From NCBI GenBank assembly GCA_964353465.1, contig CAYGWQ010000211.1, positions 1 through 9,958 on the forward strand: a DNA stretch of 9,958 bases, given 5' to 3'. This document shows, in pieces, positions 1 through 7,797 of the stretch. Origin of the DNA: JAFNAG01 sp964353465. Lineage in GTDB: Bacteria > Acidobacteriota > UBA6911. A program made the translations under genes and the position numbers. The first letter of the stretch is position 1; each line of letters begins with the position of its first letter. The notes beneath the pieces were generated by a model. That model ran no database searches. It was not told where the DNA came from and saw only the letters and a program-made list of their open reading frames with translations.

Positions 1-59
1 CATTGTGAAAGACACGTGAGCCCGCGGTTGCGACGCGCTCGGTCTCGGTCTTCCTCGTG
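1..59 (+). other. Probable coding sequence upstream of the apparent drmA start
   Basis: The frame of drmA continues upstream of the GTG at 57 as far as an in-frame TGA at 6-8. Codons from about 18 to 56 end mostly in G or C, as in the rest of drmA, and read AVATRSVSVFLVN across the nominal start. No Shine-Dalgarno sequence precedes 57; the bases before it are a pyrimidine-rich run. From memory, DrmA proteins are longer than 930 residues and have a similar SVS-FLVN segment inside the protein, so this is probably the middle of an N-terminal domain. A second frame is open from 1 to a TGA at 58-60, so a one-base frameshift in about 9-30 would join the two. The alternative is that an upstream gene ends here, overlapping drmA by GTGA, or ends at the TGA at 17-19. 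Confidence 0.45.
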
Positions 60-2849
60 AACCACCGCGAGCCGGCCAAGGAGGAGCCCGACCTCGCCTA
101 CGCCTTCCAACCCGAGATCGAGGTGCGCAGCGACCGCCCCTTCGTGCCGCGGCCTGATCTGCGCGGCGCGCGGGCCGCGGAGTGGGACGAGCAGGTGGCC
201 GATCTCCACTACGCCGACACGCCCGAGTACGCGACCGGCCACGGGGTCTCGGCCGAGTGGGAGATCGTGGACGGCGCGTGCCATCTGCTCCGCACCGCGT
301 GGATCCCGAGCGCCGAAGTGGAGAAGACCGCGACCGTGGACGTGCCGGGCGTCGAGCTTTTCATGGAGACGCTCGGGGCACTGGCCGATGGTGCCGCGGC
401 CGAGGCGGCGCTGCGGCAGCTCGTGGTTCAGTACCGAGCCTGGATCGAGGCAAGGCGAGCAGATATCGCGATTCTCCTGGGCACGCGCCGCGAGACAGCG
501 GAGGAGCTGCTGCGCTTCGCCGGCGTCGCTGCCGACCGGATCGAGCGCGGCATTGCCGTGCTCGCCCAGGACTCCGACGCCCTCGACGCCTTTCGTGTGG
601 CGAATCGCGCCGTGGCCCGGGCGCTCCGCAAGCGGCTCGGGCTCGAGGCGCCGCGCTGGCGCGCTTTCCAGCTCGCCTTCATACTGCTGAACCTCCCGGG
701 TCTCGCGGATCCACGCGACCCCAACCGCGAGACGGTGGACCTGCTCTTCTTCCCGACTGGTGGCGGCAAAACCGAGGCATACCTCGGCCTGGCGGCATTC
801 GCGATGGTGCTGAGAAGGCTGCACCAGCCGGGCGAGAAAGGGCTCGCGGGCGCCGGGGTGAGCGTCATCATGCGCTACACGCTACGGCTCCTCACGCTCG
901 ATCAGCTCGCGCGCGCCGCCGGGCTCGTATGCGCGCTGGAGCTCGAGCGCGAGAAGGCGGTCTCGCGGTACGGGGAGTGGCCCTTCGAGATCGGCCTATG
1001 GGTGGGAAAGGCCGCGACGCCCAACATCCTCGGGCGCAAGGGGGACGGGCGCTCGGATTCGGCGCGGGCCAAGGTGCACCAGTTCAAGGCCGATCCGAAG
1101 GGAAAGCCCTCGCCCATCCCGCTCGAGAACTGCCCCTGGTGCGGGACGCGCTTTGAGCCCGACTCCTTCGCGCTCCTACCCAATGACGACCAGCCGCGCG
1201 AGCTGCGCATCGTCTGCACGAACTTCGAATGCGACTTCACGCGCGATCGTGCGCTACCCATCGTGGCCGTGGACGAGCCGATCTACCGGCGACTCCCGGC
1301 CTTCCTGATCGCGACGGTGGACAAGTTCGCGTGCCTCCCATGGGTTGGGCAGGCCGGGGCGCTCCTCGGCGGTGCGGAGCGGCATGACGCGACGGGCTTC
1401 TATGGGGCCGCGGAGCCGAGGAAGGGCACGCGGCTCGCGGCGCCGTTGCCGCCGCCCGACCTCGTGATCCAAGACGAGTTGCACTTGATCTCGGGGCCAC
1501 TCGGCACGATGGCCGGTCTCTACGAGGCGGCCATCGAGGCGCTGTGCATGCGGGTAATAGACGGCCGCGCGGTGAGGCCCAAGATCGTCGCCTCGACCGC
1601 CACCGTGCGCCGGGCGCAAGACCAGATCCAGGCGCTCTTTGCGAGGCCGCTCACGCAAGTGTTCCCCCCGCCCGGGCCCGACCGGCGGGACTCCTTCCTC
1701 GCCCGGATCATGCCGGCCTCGAAGGTTCCCGCCCGGCTCTACCTCGGGATCGCCTCCCAGGGCCGGAACCCCAAGGTCCTGATGCGCAAGGCGTGGCTCG
1801 CGCTCATGGGTGCCGCCGAGCGCGCCTACCGCGACGCGGGCGGGCACAAGAATACGAAGAACCCTGCCGACCCTTATATGACGGTGCTCGGGTACTTCAA
1901 CAGCCTGCGCGAGCTGGGCGGGGCGCGGCGCATCCTCGAGGAGGAAGTCCAGAACACGATCAAAGCTTACGGAGCGCGCAAGCGGATCGGCGAGGAGCCC
2001 GGTCTCTTCCGCGACCGCAAAACCTTTTCCGAGGTGTTGGAGCTGACCTCGCGCGTTTCCACCGACAAGGTGGCCGAGGCGCGGCGGCGTCTCGAGTGCG
2101 GGTTCCACGAGGCCCAGCGCGTGGACTGTGCAATCGCGACGAACATGATCTCGGTGGGTCTGGACATACCGCGGCTCGGGCTGATGATCGTATTCGGTCA
2201 ACCCAAGATGCATGCCGAGTACATCCAGGCCACGAGCCGCGTGGGTCGCGACGACGAACGGCCGGGGCTCGTCGTAACGCTCCTCAACATCCACAAGCCG
2301 CGGGACCGATCCCATTACGAGCGTTACCGGCACTACCACGAGACTTTCTACCGCTCGGTGGAGGCAGGGAGCGTCACACCCTTCTCAGCGCGCGCTCTCG
2401 ACCGGGGGTTTGCAGGAGCGCTCGTGGGATTGGCGCGTCACGCCGAGCCAAAGCTGACTCCGCCCGAGGGGGTCGAGCAGATCGCGGTCGTCAGGGCAGC
2501 ACTCGAGCGCCGGCTCCTCGATGCCTTCCTCGAGCACGTGCGACAGCAGCCGTTCGCGGACGAAGCCGAGCGAGAGGAACGGCTGCGCAGCGTCCAGAAT
2601 CGGATCGTCGACCTGCTCGACTCCTGGCGCAAGATATTCGAGGACTACCGGGCCGCTGGGATCGCAGTGCAGTACCAGAAGTACGAGTTGAAGCAGCCCC
2701 GGCCGCTGCTTCGGGAAATGCTCGACAAGGACTTCGAGTCCGAGCACCACCGGAAGTTCCGCGCCAACCGTTCCCTCCGCGACGTGGAACCCGAGGTAAA
2801 TCTGTTTCTGAAGGATCTTAGCGGCATCCAGGTGGAGAACCTCGCATGA
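57..2849 (+). CDS. drmA: DISARM helicase DrmA
   Basis: Superfamily 2 helicase-like core protein of the DISARM anti-phage system; with DrmB it is known to form the DNA-engaging core complex that recognises invading DNA. Visible motifs, in residues of the 930-aa ORF: Walker A PTGGGKTE (233-240), a zinc-knuckle insertion CPWC (359-362) with C387 and C392, a DEAH-like Walker B DELH (473-476), motif III-like STAT (513-516), motif V-like TNMISVGLDIP (695-705) and motif VI QATSRVGR (724-731). All helicase motifs are present, so the ATPase should be active. The GTG start is the first in this frame after a stop but lacks a ribosome-binding site, and the upstream in-frame sequence looks coding, so the N-terminus may be incomplete. 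The stop overlaps the drmB start (ATGA), indicating translational coupling. Identification is strong because drmB and drmC follow directly. Confidence 0.93.
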   Translation: MNHREPAKEEPDLAYAFQPEIEVRSDRPFVPRPDLRGARAAEWDEQVADLHYADTPEYATGHGVSAEWEIVDGACHLLRTAWIPSAEVEKTATVDVPGVELFMETLGALADGAAAEAALRQLVVQYRAWIEARRADIAILLGTRRETAEELLRFAGVAADRIERGIAVLAQDSDALDAFRVANRAVARALRKRLGLEAPRWRAFQLAFILLNLPGLADPRDPNRETVDLLFFPTGGGKTEAYLGLAAFAMVLRRLHQPGEKGLAGAGVSVIMRYTLRLLTLDQLARAAGLVCALELEREKAVSRYGEWPFEIGLWVGKAATPNILGRKGDGRSDSARAKVHQFKADPKGKPSPIPLENCPWCGTRFEPDSFALLPNDDQPRELRIVCTNFECDFTRDRALPIVAVDEPIYRRLPAFLIATVDKFACLPWVGQAGALLGGAERHDATGFYGAAEPRKGTRLAAPLPPPDLVIQDELHLISGPLGTMAGLYEAAIEALCMRVIDGRAVRPKIVASTATVRRAQDQIQALFARPLTQVFPPPGPDRRDSFLARIMPASKVPARLYLGIASQGRNPKVLMRKAWLALMGAAERAYRDAGGHKNTKNPADPYMTVLGYFNSLRELGGARRILEEEVQNTIKAYGARKRIGEEPGLFRDRKTFSEVLELTSRVSTDKVAEARRRLECGFHEAQRVDCAIATNMISVGLDIPRLGLMIVFGQPKMHAEYIQATSRVGRDDERPGLVVTLLNIHKPRDRSHYERYRHYHETFYRSVEAGSVTPFSARALDRGFAGALVGLARHAEPKLTPPEGVEQIAVVRAALERRLLDAFLEHVRQQPFADEAEREERLRSVQNRIVDLLDSWRKIFEDYRAAGIAVQYQKYELKQPRPLLREMLDKDFESEHHRKFRANRSLRDVEPEVNLFLKDLSGIQVENLA

Positions 2850-4639
2850 GCCACAAGGCGCAAGGGCAAATCCGACGCAGCCAGGTCATCACCACCTACG
2901 GGCCCGGAGCGCTGGTCGACCTGCCCAGGCACTCGGCGATCGTCGGCGGGCTCGATACGTGGCCGAAGACCAGCGAGCTGGAGGAGATCCTCGAGCCCCG
3001 GCTCACGGGCAAGCTCCAAATCATGACGGGTGTCACGGCGCCCAGGCTCTTCGCACCACCTCCCGATTCGAACGATCCGCGTGAGCCGGCAAGTGGCATC
3101 GTCGCGTGGCGCTTTCCCGAATGGTTCGTCGTGCAAGAGGCCGGCGGCGGCGAGGATCGTGAGCGATCCCGCCGGCTGGTTCACCGGAAGGCGCTCGACG
3201 ATAAGGGCCGGTTCGACGGCCGGCAGGTGGTGGCCACCCGCTTCGTTCGCGCCTGTCAGAAGGGACACGTGGATGACCTTGACTGGCGCCGCTTCGTGCA
3301 TGGGATCGAGGACAACTGCCGGCGACAGCTCTGGCTTGACGAGCGCGGCACCAGCGGCGATTTGGCTGACCTCGTTGCGCGCTGCGAGTGCGGGAAATCG
3401 CGTAGTCTGTATGAGGCGACGTTCATTGAGCAGAACCCGCTCGGCACCTGCCGCGGCGCACGGCCGTGGCTAGGCCGGAATTCCAACGAGGACTGCAAGC
3501 TCCCGAGCCGTCTGCTCATCCGAACGGCCTCCAACGCCTATTTTCCCCAGGTGGTAAGCGTGCTGTCGCTCCCGGACAGAGGGACGGCAGTGGTGACGGC
3601 CGTTGCGGAGCTCTGGGACGACTTGCAGATCGTCGATGACCCGCGCGACCTAGCGTTTCTCAAGAAAAAACCCAAGATCGCCGAGAAGCTCGCGCACTTC
3701 ACCGAGGTGGAGGTCCTCGATGCTATCCGAGAGGCAAAGAGCGGCACCGCGGCCGAGACGCCCGTGAAGCAGGTCGAGCTGGAGGCGCTGCTCGCCGCGC
3801 CAGAGGGGTTTGGCGACGACGTGCCCGTCGATCCGAACTTCCACGCTCGCCGGTTGCCGGATCGAGCCTGGCGCCGCTCGAAGCGCTTCGGCGAGATCGA
3901 GACCGTCATCCAGCTTCACCGGCTGCGCGAGGTTCTGGCCCTGACCGGTTTCACGCGCTTCGAGGCGATCACGCCGGACATCCAGGGCGAATACGATATC
4001 GACGTTGAATGTGCGCAGCTAGCTCTGGAACCCCAGTGGTTCCCAGCTGTAGAGAATCGCGGAGAGGGAGTGTTCGTCCAGCTCCGCAGCGAGGCCGTGA
4101 AAAATTGGCTCGCGCGTGCTGGGGTGCAACAACGGCTCGACGATCTCTCGACGGGCCATCAGCGCTGGCTGAAGAATCGGAAGCGCCAGCGCGAGTTTCC
4201 CGGCGGGCCTTACATCCTCCTGCACACGCTTTCGCATCTCCTCATCCAGTCGCTCGCGATACGCTGCGGCTATCCGGCCAGTTCCATCCGTGAACGTGTC
4301 TACGCTGACAGCGCGGCACAGCGCTTCGGGATCCTCCTATACACCGGTAGCCCCGACGCCGATGGGACCCTAGGAGGTTTGGTGCAGGAAGCACGGCATA
4401 TGGAGGTACACCTCACACATGCCCTGCGCATGGGTGCCCTATGTTCCAACGACCCCATCTGCTCTCAGCACGCCCCAGGATCTAGCATGGAAGGGCGCTG
4501 GCTCCACGGCGCCGCTTGCCACGGCTGCGCGCTCGTCGCCGAGACCTCGTGCGAAATGCGCAACGACTATCTCGACCGCGCGCTTGTGGTTCCGATCCTT
4601 GGGGTTGCGGACGCCGCCTTCTTCGGAGCCGCCATATGA
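2846..4639 (+). CDS. drmB: DISARM DUF1998-domain protein DrmB
   Basis: 597-aa partner of DrmA in the DISARM core complex. The N-terminus (GQIRRSQVITTYGPGALVDL, residues 7-26) is the characteristic opening of this family. The C-terminal part carries the DUF1998 signature: an LLHTLSHLLI helix at about 458-467, followed by a cysteine cluster C533, C539, CHGC (558-561) and C569 that probably binds zinc. Additional cysteines (C137, C180, C182, C202) suggest a second metal site in the N-terminal half. The start is well supported: GGTGGAG at 2831-2837 lies about 8 bases before the ATG, and the ATG overlaps the drmA stop by 4 bp. The gene is full length with no internal disruption. DUF1998 proteins occur with helicases in several defence systems; gene order drmA-drmB-drmC makes DISARM the specific assignment. 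Confidence 0.93.
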   Translation: MSHKAQGQIRRSQVITTYGPGALVDLPRHSAIVGGLDTWPKTSELEEILEPRLTGKLQIMTGVTAPRLFAPPPDSNDPREPASGIVAWRFPEWFVVQEAGGGEDRERSRRLVHRKALDDKGRFDGRQVVATRFVRACQKGHVDDLDWRRFVHGIEDNCRRQLWLDERGTSGDLADLVARCECGKSRSLYEATFIEQNPLGTCRGARPWLGRNSNEDCKLPSRLLIRTASNAYFPQVVSVLSLPDRGTAVVTAVAELWDDLQIVDDPRDLAFLKKKPKIAEKLAHFTEVEVLDAIREAKSGTAAETPVKQVELEALLAAPEGFGDDVPVDPNFHARRLPDRAWRRSKRFGEIETVIQLHRLREVLALTGFTRFEAITPDIQGEYDIDVECAQLALEPQWFPAVENRGEGVFVQLRSEAVKNWLARAGVQQRLDDLSTGHQRWLKNRKRQREFPGGPYILLHTLSHLLIQSLAIRCGYPASSIRERVYADSAAQRFGILLYTGSPDADGTLGGLVQEARHMEVHLTHALRMGALCSNDPICSQHAPGSSMEGRWLHGAACHGCALVAETSCEMRNDYLDRALVVPILGVADAAFFGAAI

Positions 4640-5418
4640 CCGGGGCGATCCTTCATCTGCCGGCACACATGCGCAAGCGGCTCGCAGCGGCGCTCGAGTC
4701 GGGATTGCTCGCAACGTCCTGTTCTCTCGCATCACTTCGCTCGGTCCTTGGTCTTGGGGAAGGGGGCGAGGACATTATGTCAGCCCTGGGCGATCTGCAG
4801 CGAATGGGGATCTCTGGTTTGGCTTCCGCCGCCCTGATACGCACTTTCGAAGAGGCTGTGTCGCACACTCCGAAGCCAGATCTTGTGTGGTCTGGCCCAG
4901 AGGTTCCAGGGCTCCACGCCCGCGACACCCGACGGGTGTACGAAGAGCTTCTCGGCTCGGCGGAGCGCTCGGTCTGGGCATGCAGTTATGCCTACTTCGA
5001 CGGGCCGCGCGCTTTCGATGTACTGGCGCGCCGCATGGACGAAAGATCCAACTTGCGGGTTACCCTGCTACTGAACATCCAACGCAAGCACGGCGATCTG
5101 ACCGTACCGGAACAGCTGGTGCGAAGATTCGCCGATCGCTTCTGGGGAACGGATTGGCCGGGTATCTCCCGGCCGCGGGTCTACTACGATCCCAGATCCG
5201 TCGAACCGGATGGCCCTGCGGGAGTGCTGCATGCCAAGGCCGTCGTGGCTGATGACGAGGCGGTCTTCATCACCTCAGCGAACCTGACCGAAGCGGCACT
5301 CGACCGGAACATCGAGATGGGTCTCCTAATTCGCGACCATGCACTCGCGGCGAGCGTCGTGAGCCACTTCCGCGGCCTAATCGACCGCGGATTGCTGCAC
5401 CCATTGCCAATGGCGTAA
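4636..5418 (+). CDS. drmC: DISARM phospholipase-D-like protein DrmC
   Basis: 260-aa phospholipase-D-superfamily protein, third gene of the DISARM core. I chose the ATG at 4636 because it overlaps the drmB stop (ATGA) and has GGAG at 4625-4628, 7 bases upstream; an upstream extension in the same frame would only overlap drmB. The single HKD motif is intact: H199-x-K201-x4-D206 in LHAKAVVADD, followed by SAN (214-216) and NIEMG (225-229), the usual downstream half of a PLD active site. One HKD motif implies that it works as a dimer, like other single-HKD nucleases. The N-terminal 90 residues lack a recognised motif and are probably helical. In studied DISARM systems drmC is often dispensable for protection. 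No terminator follows; the coding block ends 40 bp before an integron cassette. Confidence 0.9.
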   Translation: MTGAILHLPAHMRKRLAAALESGLLATSCSLASLRSVLGLGEGGEDIMSALGDLQRMGISGLASAALIRTFEEAVSHTPKPDLVWSGPEVPGLHARDTRRVYEELLGSAERSVWACSYAYFDGPRAFDVLARRMDERSNLRVTLLLNIQRKHGDLTVPEQLVRRFADRFWGTDWPGISRPRVYYDPRSVEPDGPAGVLHAKAVVADDEAVFITSANLTEAALDRNIEMGLLIRDHALAASVVSHFRGLIDRGLLHPLPMA

Positions 5419-5457
5419 GCACCCAGCCAATTATTTCGCGAGTTCTGTATACTGTAA

Positions 5458-5464
5458 GTTATGC
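5458..5464 (+). other. Integron core site at left cassette boundary
   Basis: GTTATGC, a core-site sequence of the GTTRRRY type (one deviation). Recombination falls between G5458 and T5459. It is perfectly complementary to GCATAAC at 6003-6009, so excision of the cassette would rebuild a fully paired attC. Confidence 0.8.
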
Positions 5465-6060
5465 ATATAAATACAATATCCTGTTGATCAAATATGAACC
5501 AATTCAAAGAAAAACTCTTAGGACTTACAAAACTCAGATATGAGACCATGCCTCTGTTATTGAAAGAAATGCAGCTAGATGAAAAACTCAATATTGGCGA
5601 CCCTGTCTCTCGTGTACTAAAGTGTCATCTCCTTTCAGAAGTCGTATTGGATAGGTTAATACAATTTGCCTTTGAACCCAATGGCGATGCTATTTTATCT
5701 GCTAGGCTCAGCTATGTTCAAAAGCTCGATATTGCATCACGAACAATGCTTTTTGAAGACTGCCCTTTGATATCAGAATTAGTGGTAAGCTCACTCAGGA
5801 AGTTAAATAAAATTCGCAACCGATTATCACATGAACTGGGAGCTTCGGTGACACGTGAAGAGGCAATGGATCTTTTCATGGGCGTCGATCATTTGATGCC
5901 AGTAGAGCCGTTAGAATGCGAAGTTTCATTATTAATTTATCATTACACAGCTTTTATATTTGGCAATATGCTACCAAAATACGAGTCGGTTGAAGAATAA
6001 TTGCATAACTATTCGCTTCAGCGGACGGCGCAAAAAGCGCGCCGCCGCTGAGCTCAAGCG
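5459..6060 (+). mobile_element. Solitary integron gene cassette
   Basis: A 602-bp cassette bounded by a core site at each end. It begins after the G of G^TTATGC (5458-5464) and ends at the G of the attC right core (6060). The decisive sign is that the first seven bases, GTTATGC, are the exact reverse complement of GCATAAC at 6003-6009, the left end of the attC; this pairing is expected only if the stretch was once a circular cassette inserted by an integron integrase. It holds one ORF on the + strand filling nearly all of its length, as cassettes do. It is conspicuously AT-rich against the GC-rich DISARM genes. There is no attC in the 40 bp between drmC and 5458, and no integrase gene or second cassette in the window, so it is not in an ordinary array as far as can be seen. 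Confidence 0.85.
5494..6000 (+). CDS. HEPN-like protein encoded by an integron cassette
   Basis: 168-aa, mostly helical, soluble protein with no signal peptide or membrane segment. Residues 103-113 (KLNKIRNRLSH) hold an R108-N-x3-H113 motif of the R-x4-6-H type that forms the RNase active site in many HEPN proteins, within a predicted helix and preceded by long amphipathic helices (about 1-30, 40-60, 90-108). The overall look is near the HEPN/DUF4145/MtlR-like group, though I cannot name a family. The ATG at 5494 is the first usable start in the cassette (an ATG at 5461 hits a stop after eight codons); no clear Shine-Dalgarno sequence precedes it. The leader is AT-rich with -10-like hexamers (TATACT at 5448-5453, TACAAT at 5472-5477) but no good -35 element. 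Codons are A/T-ending, unlike the flanking genes. No antitoxin gene shares the cassette. Likely a stand-alone toxin or abortive-infection protein; function inferred, not shown. Confidence 0.7.
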   Translation: MNQFKEKLLGLTKLRYETMPLLLKEMQLDEKLNIGDPVSRVLKCHLLSEVVLDRLIQFAFEPNGDAILSARLSYVQKLDIASRTMLFEDCPLISELVVSSLRKLNKIRNRLSHELGASVTREEAMDLFMGVDHLMPVEPLECEVSLLIYHYTAFIFGNMLPKYESVEE

Positions 6061-6066
6061 GTAGAC
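6003..6066 (+). other. attC: attC recombination site of the cassette
   Basis: Imperfect inverted repeat with attC layout. The left core is GCATAAC (6003-6009). Paired arms are CGCTT (6014-6018) with AAGCG (6056-6060), CAGCGG (6019-6024) with CCGCTG (6045-6050), and CGGCGC (6026-6031) with GCGCCG (6039-6044). The loop is A-rich (6032-6038), A6025 is a bulge, and AGCTC (6051-6055) is unpaired. The right core is GGTAGAC (6060-6066). Text such as TATTCGCTTCAGC and GAGCTCAAGCG is close to well-known proteobacterial attC sites. The right core has G-G-T where the consensus has G-T-T, so the base next to the crossover is unusual. There is no T-tract, so it is not an ordinary rho-independent terminator, although the hairpin could slow transcription. 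Confidence 0.85.
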
Positions 6067-6128
6067 GGATCATATTGGAATGAGCGATCACAGTCTCTTG
6101 AGTAGGCGCATGGAGGGGGAAGGAGATC

Positions 6129-6324
6129 GTGGAGATCACTGACCTGCCGAAGCTGCGGCATGCCTTCGGCGATGACCTCCCGGTTGCCTTCTGCCGATGC
6201 TTCGTCTGGACCGACCGGCTGATGTCCATGAACATTCTCGGCCTTCAGGTTGCGAGCCTGGAGGCGACGTCGGTGCGCTTCGGTCGAGATATGCAGACCA
6301 TGCAGTGGTTCACCTTCGAGCTAC
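6129..6324 (+). pseudogene. 5' fragment of an unidentified gene, truncated at its 3' end
   Basis: From the GTG at 6129 the frame reads about 60 codons (MEITDLPKLRHAFGDDLPVA at the start, MQWFTFEL near the end) with strongly G/C-ending codons, like the DISARM block and unlike the cassette. Purine-rich GGAGGGGGAAGGAG (6112-6125) is a convincing ribosome-binding region. From about 6312-6324 onward the same frame is simply the complement of the minus-strand ATPase gene and loses coding character, although it stays open to 6719. The natural reading is a gene whose 3' part was lost when the minus-strand operon arrived; the break lies within a few bases of that operon's last stop codon. I do not recognise the protein. 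Alternatively it is a short protein whose end happens to overlap the neighbour. Confidence 0.45.
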
Positions 6325-7797
6325 GCCACCCTTTCTTGTCATTCCCAGGCCCGCCAGGAAGAGATCGGGGACGTCAATTCGGCCATGCGATCGAGACCGG
6401 AAGACTCCGATCTCGACAAGGTAGTCAACCAGGTCGGCCGGCCTTTCCACGGGTGGCCGAATGTCATCATTGCCCTGACTCCAGCTGCGATCGAACTCGC
6501 GAGCCAGTGCCTTCTCTGCCTCCCTGCGCTGCATTGGAACGCCTTCGCCTTTTAGTCGCTCTGCGACTCCTGGAAGCCAGGGAAGCTCATGGGTATTCAC
6601 CTGCAATACATGTTCTTCGGAAACTCTGTCCAAGGCTCGGCGCAAACTCGTTGGCGCCAGAAGGCGATTGTGTGTTGCCCTCGGAACTTGACGCTCGAGC
6701 TGGGCCGCTTCCTCAATGAGCCGCACGAGAGCACGAGGCATTGCCCGGTCGTTCCCATCCCGCACGTGGCTCAATAACCAGCGGAATGTGCTGCCTTTCT
6801 TGATATTTGCTCCCATGAATTGGCCGACCATGCGGTCGATGAGTGGTCGTGCATCTTCCGCTTTTACCAATTGGGGAATGAGCCCAAGTTCGGCGTCAGT
6901 ATCAAACGTGACTCGGCTATTCTGGCAGTATTCACTCAGAGCATCACTGGTATTGGCTATTCGTTTCACCAACATGCCGTAAAGGTTGCGGTCACTCCAT
7001 GAAACTTCGGCGCGATTAGCAGCCAGTTTACTCAGGTCCGCTCCCAGTTGCTGCCAATGCCGGCGAAAGAGGTCCGTGCGCAGGAATAGCTTGGCCCGGA
7101 TTCGAGACCAACGTCGGGTGTATGCGGCCCAGAAAGATATGAGGCCCTGAATCGTGCGCACCATGGTATCCCACGCATACCCACCAAGAACATCGAGTTC
7201 GTCGTAGCTGATGAAAATCCATTTGTCCCTTTTTTCAAGATCAGCATCCAATTCATCGAGCAGTACGAGAGGGAGGTTTTTCGCTTTACGGAAGTCATCC
7301 ACGATCTCGTCCACTTCGCCGCCCGGCCGGGTCAAGAGGGTAGATGCATCCTCGCGCCGGTTTGCCGATAATTGCGCGCAAAGAACCCTGACCAAGTAGG
7401 CGAACCATAAGTTCGGTATTGCCTCAGGATCCTCTTTGTGGGCCTGCACATAACCCTGCAGGCCGCGTGCATCTGGAAACTCCCTCCCTAACGGATATCC
7501 TTCGAGCCATTGCGTGTTTTTCGATCCCACTTTCGACAAGTGGCTTCCCGGAGTCGTGCGAAGAATCGAATCCAGAAGCTTCTCTTTTACCACGGCTCGG
7601 AAGAGCTCGCTCTTGCCGGAGCCGCGCTCGCCGACTATCAATACTACGTCCGGATCGAAAGCGCGGACATGCTCTGCTACTGGGAAGAACGTATGCCGGA
7701 AAGTATCATTGCGCTCAGATTCAGCTCTGCCGGTGCTACCCATTTGAGACAGGTCGGCTAGCAGACGGTAACGCTCATCTTGCGGGAGTTTGCTCAT
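6310..7797 (-). CDS. P-loop ATPase, third gene of a putative defence operon
   Basis: 495-aa soluble P-loop ATPase. Walker A is GERGSGKS (56-63) after a beta strand (VVLIV); Walker B is best read as WIFISYDELD (193-202), with a second acidic motif LLDELD (179-184) just before it. FLRTD (238-242) looks like the sensor/arginine strand of AAA+/STAND-type ATPases. The C-terminal third (about 395-495) resembles a winged-helix region: a conserved-looking LPWLPGVAERL, a helical linker, then LVDYLVEIGVF and the closing VPDLFLAGLGMTRKGGV. The end is intact, so the protein appears full length. The ATG overlaps the upstream gene's stop (ATGA), and GAGGGG on the coding strand (complement of 7806-7811) serves as ribosome-binding site. 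No nuclease domain is evident. It may be an oligomerising or target-sensing ATPase acting with the ParA-like protein; that role is inferred from context. Confidence 0.85.
   Translation of the reverse strand: MSKLPQDERYRLLADLSQMGSTGRAESERNDTFRHTFFPVAEHVRAFDPDVVLIVGERGSGKSELFRAVVKEKLLDSILRTTPGSHLSKVGSKNTQWLEGYPLGREFPDARGLQGYVQAHKEDPEAIPNLWFAYLVRVLCAQLSANRREDASTLLTRPGGEVDEIVDDFRKAKNLPLVLLDELDADLEKRDKWIFISYDELDVLGGYAWDTMVRTIQGLISFWAAYTRRWSRIRAKLFLRTDLFRRHWQQLGADLSKLAANRAEVSWSDRNLYGMLVKRIANTSDALSEYCQNSRVTFDTDAELGLIPQLVKAEDARPLIDRMVGQFMGANIKKGSTFRWLLSHVRDGNDRAMPRALVRLIEEAAQLERQVPRATHNRLLAPTSLRRALDRVSEEHVLQVNTHELPWLPGVAERLKGEGVPMQRREAEKALAREFDRSWSQGNDDIRPPVERPADLVDYLVEIGVFRSRSHGRIDVPDLFLAGLGMTRKGGVARR

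Noticed and set aside
182..1156. Long + strand ORF (324 codons) inside drmA
   Set aside because: Arginine-rich, low-complexity translation typical of an alternate frame of GC-rich DNA; it lies wholly within the helicase gene.
1254..2339. 361-codon minus-strand ORF opposite drmA
   Set aside because: Antisense shadow of a GC-rich gene; no motifs, and the + strand helicase motifs V and VI lie in the same DNA.
6019..6050. Strong GC-rich hairpin read as a rho-independent terminator
   Set aside because: No T-run follows it; the bulge, unpaired spacer and complementary core sites fit attC instead.
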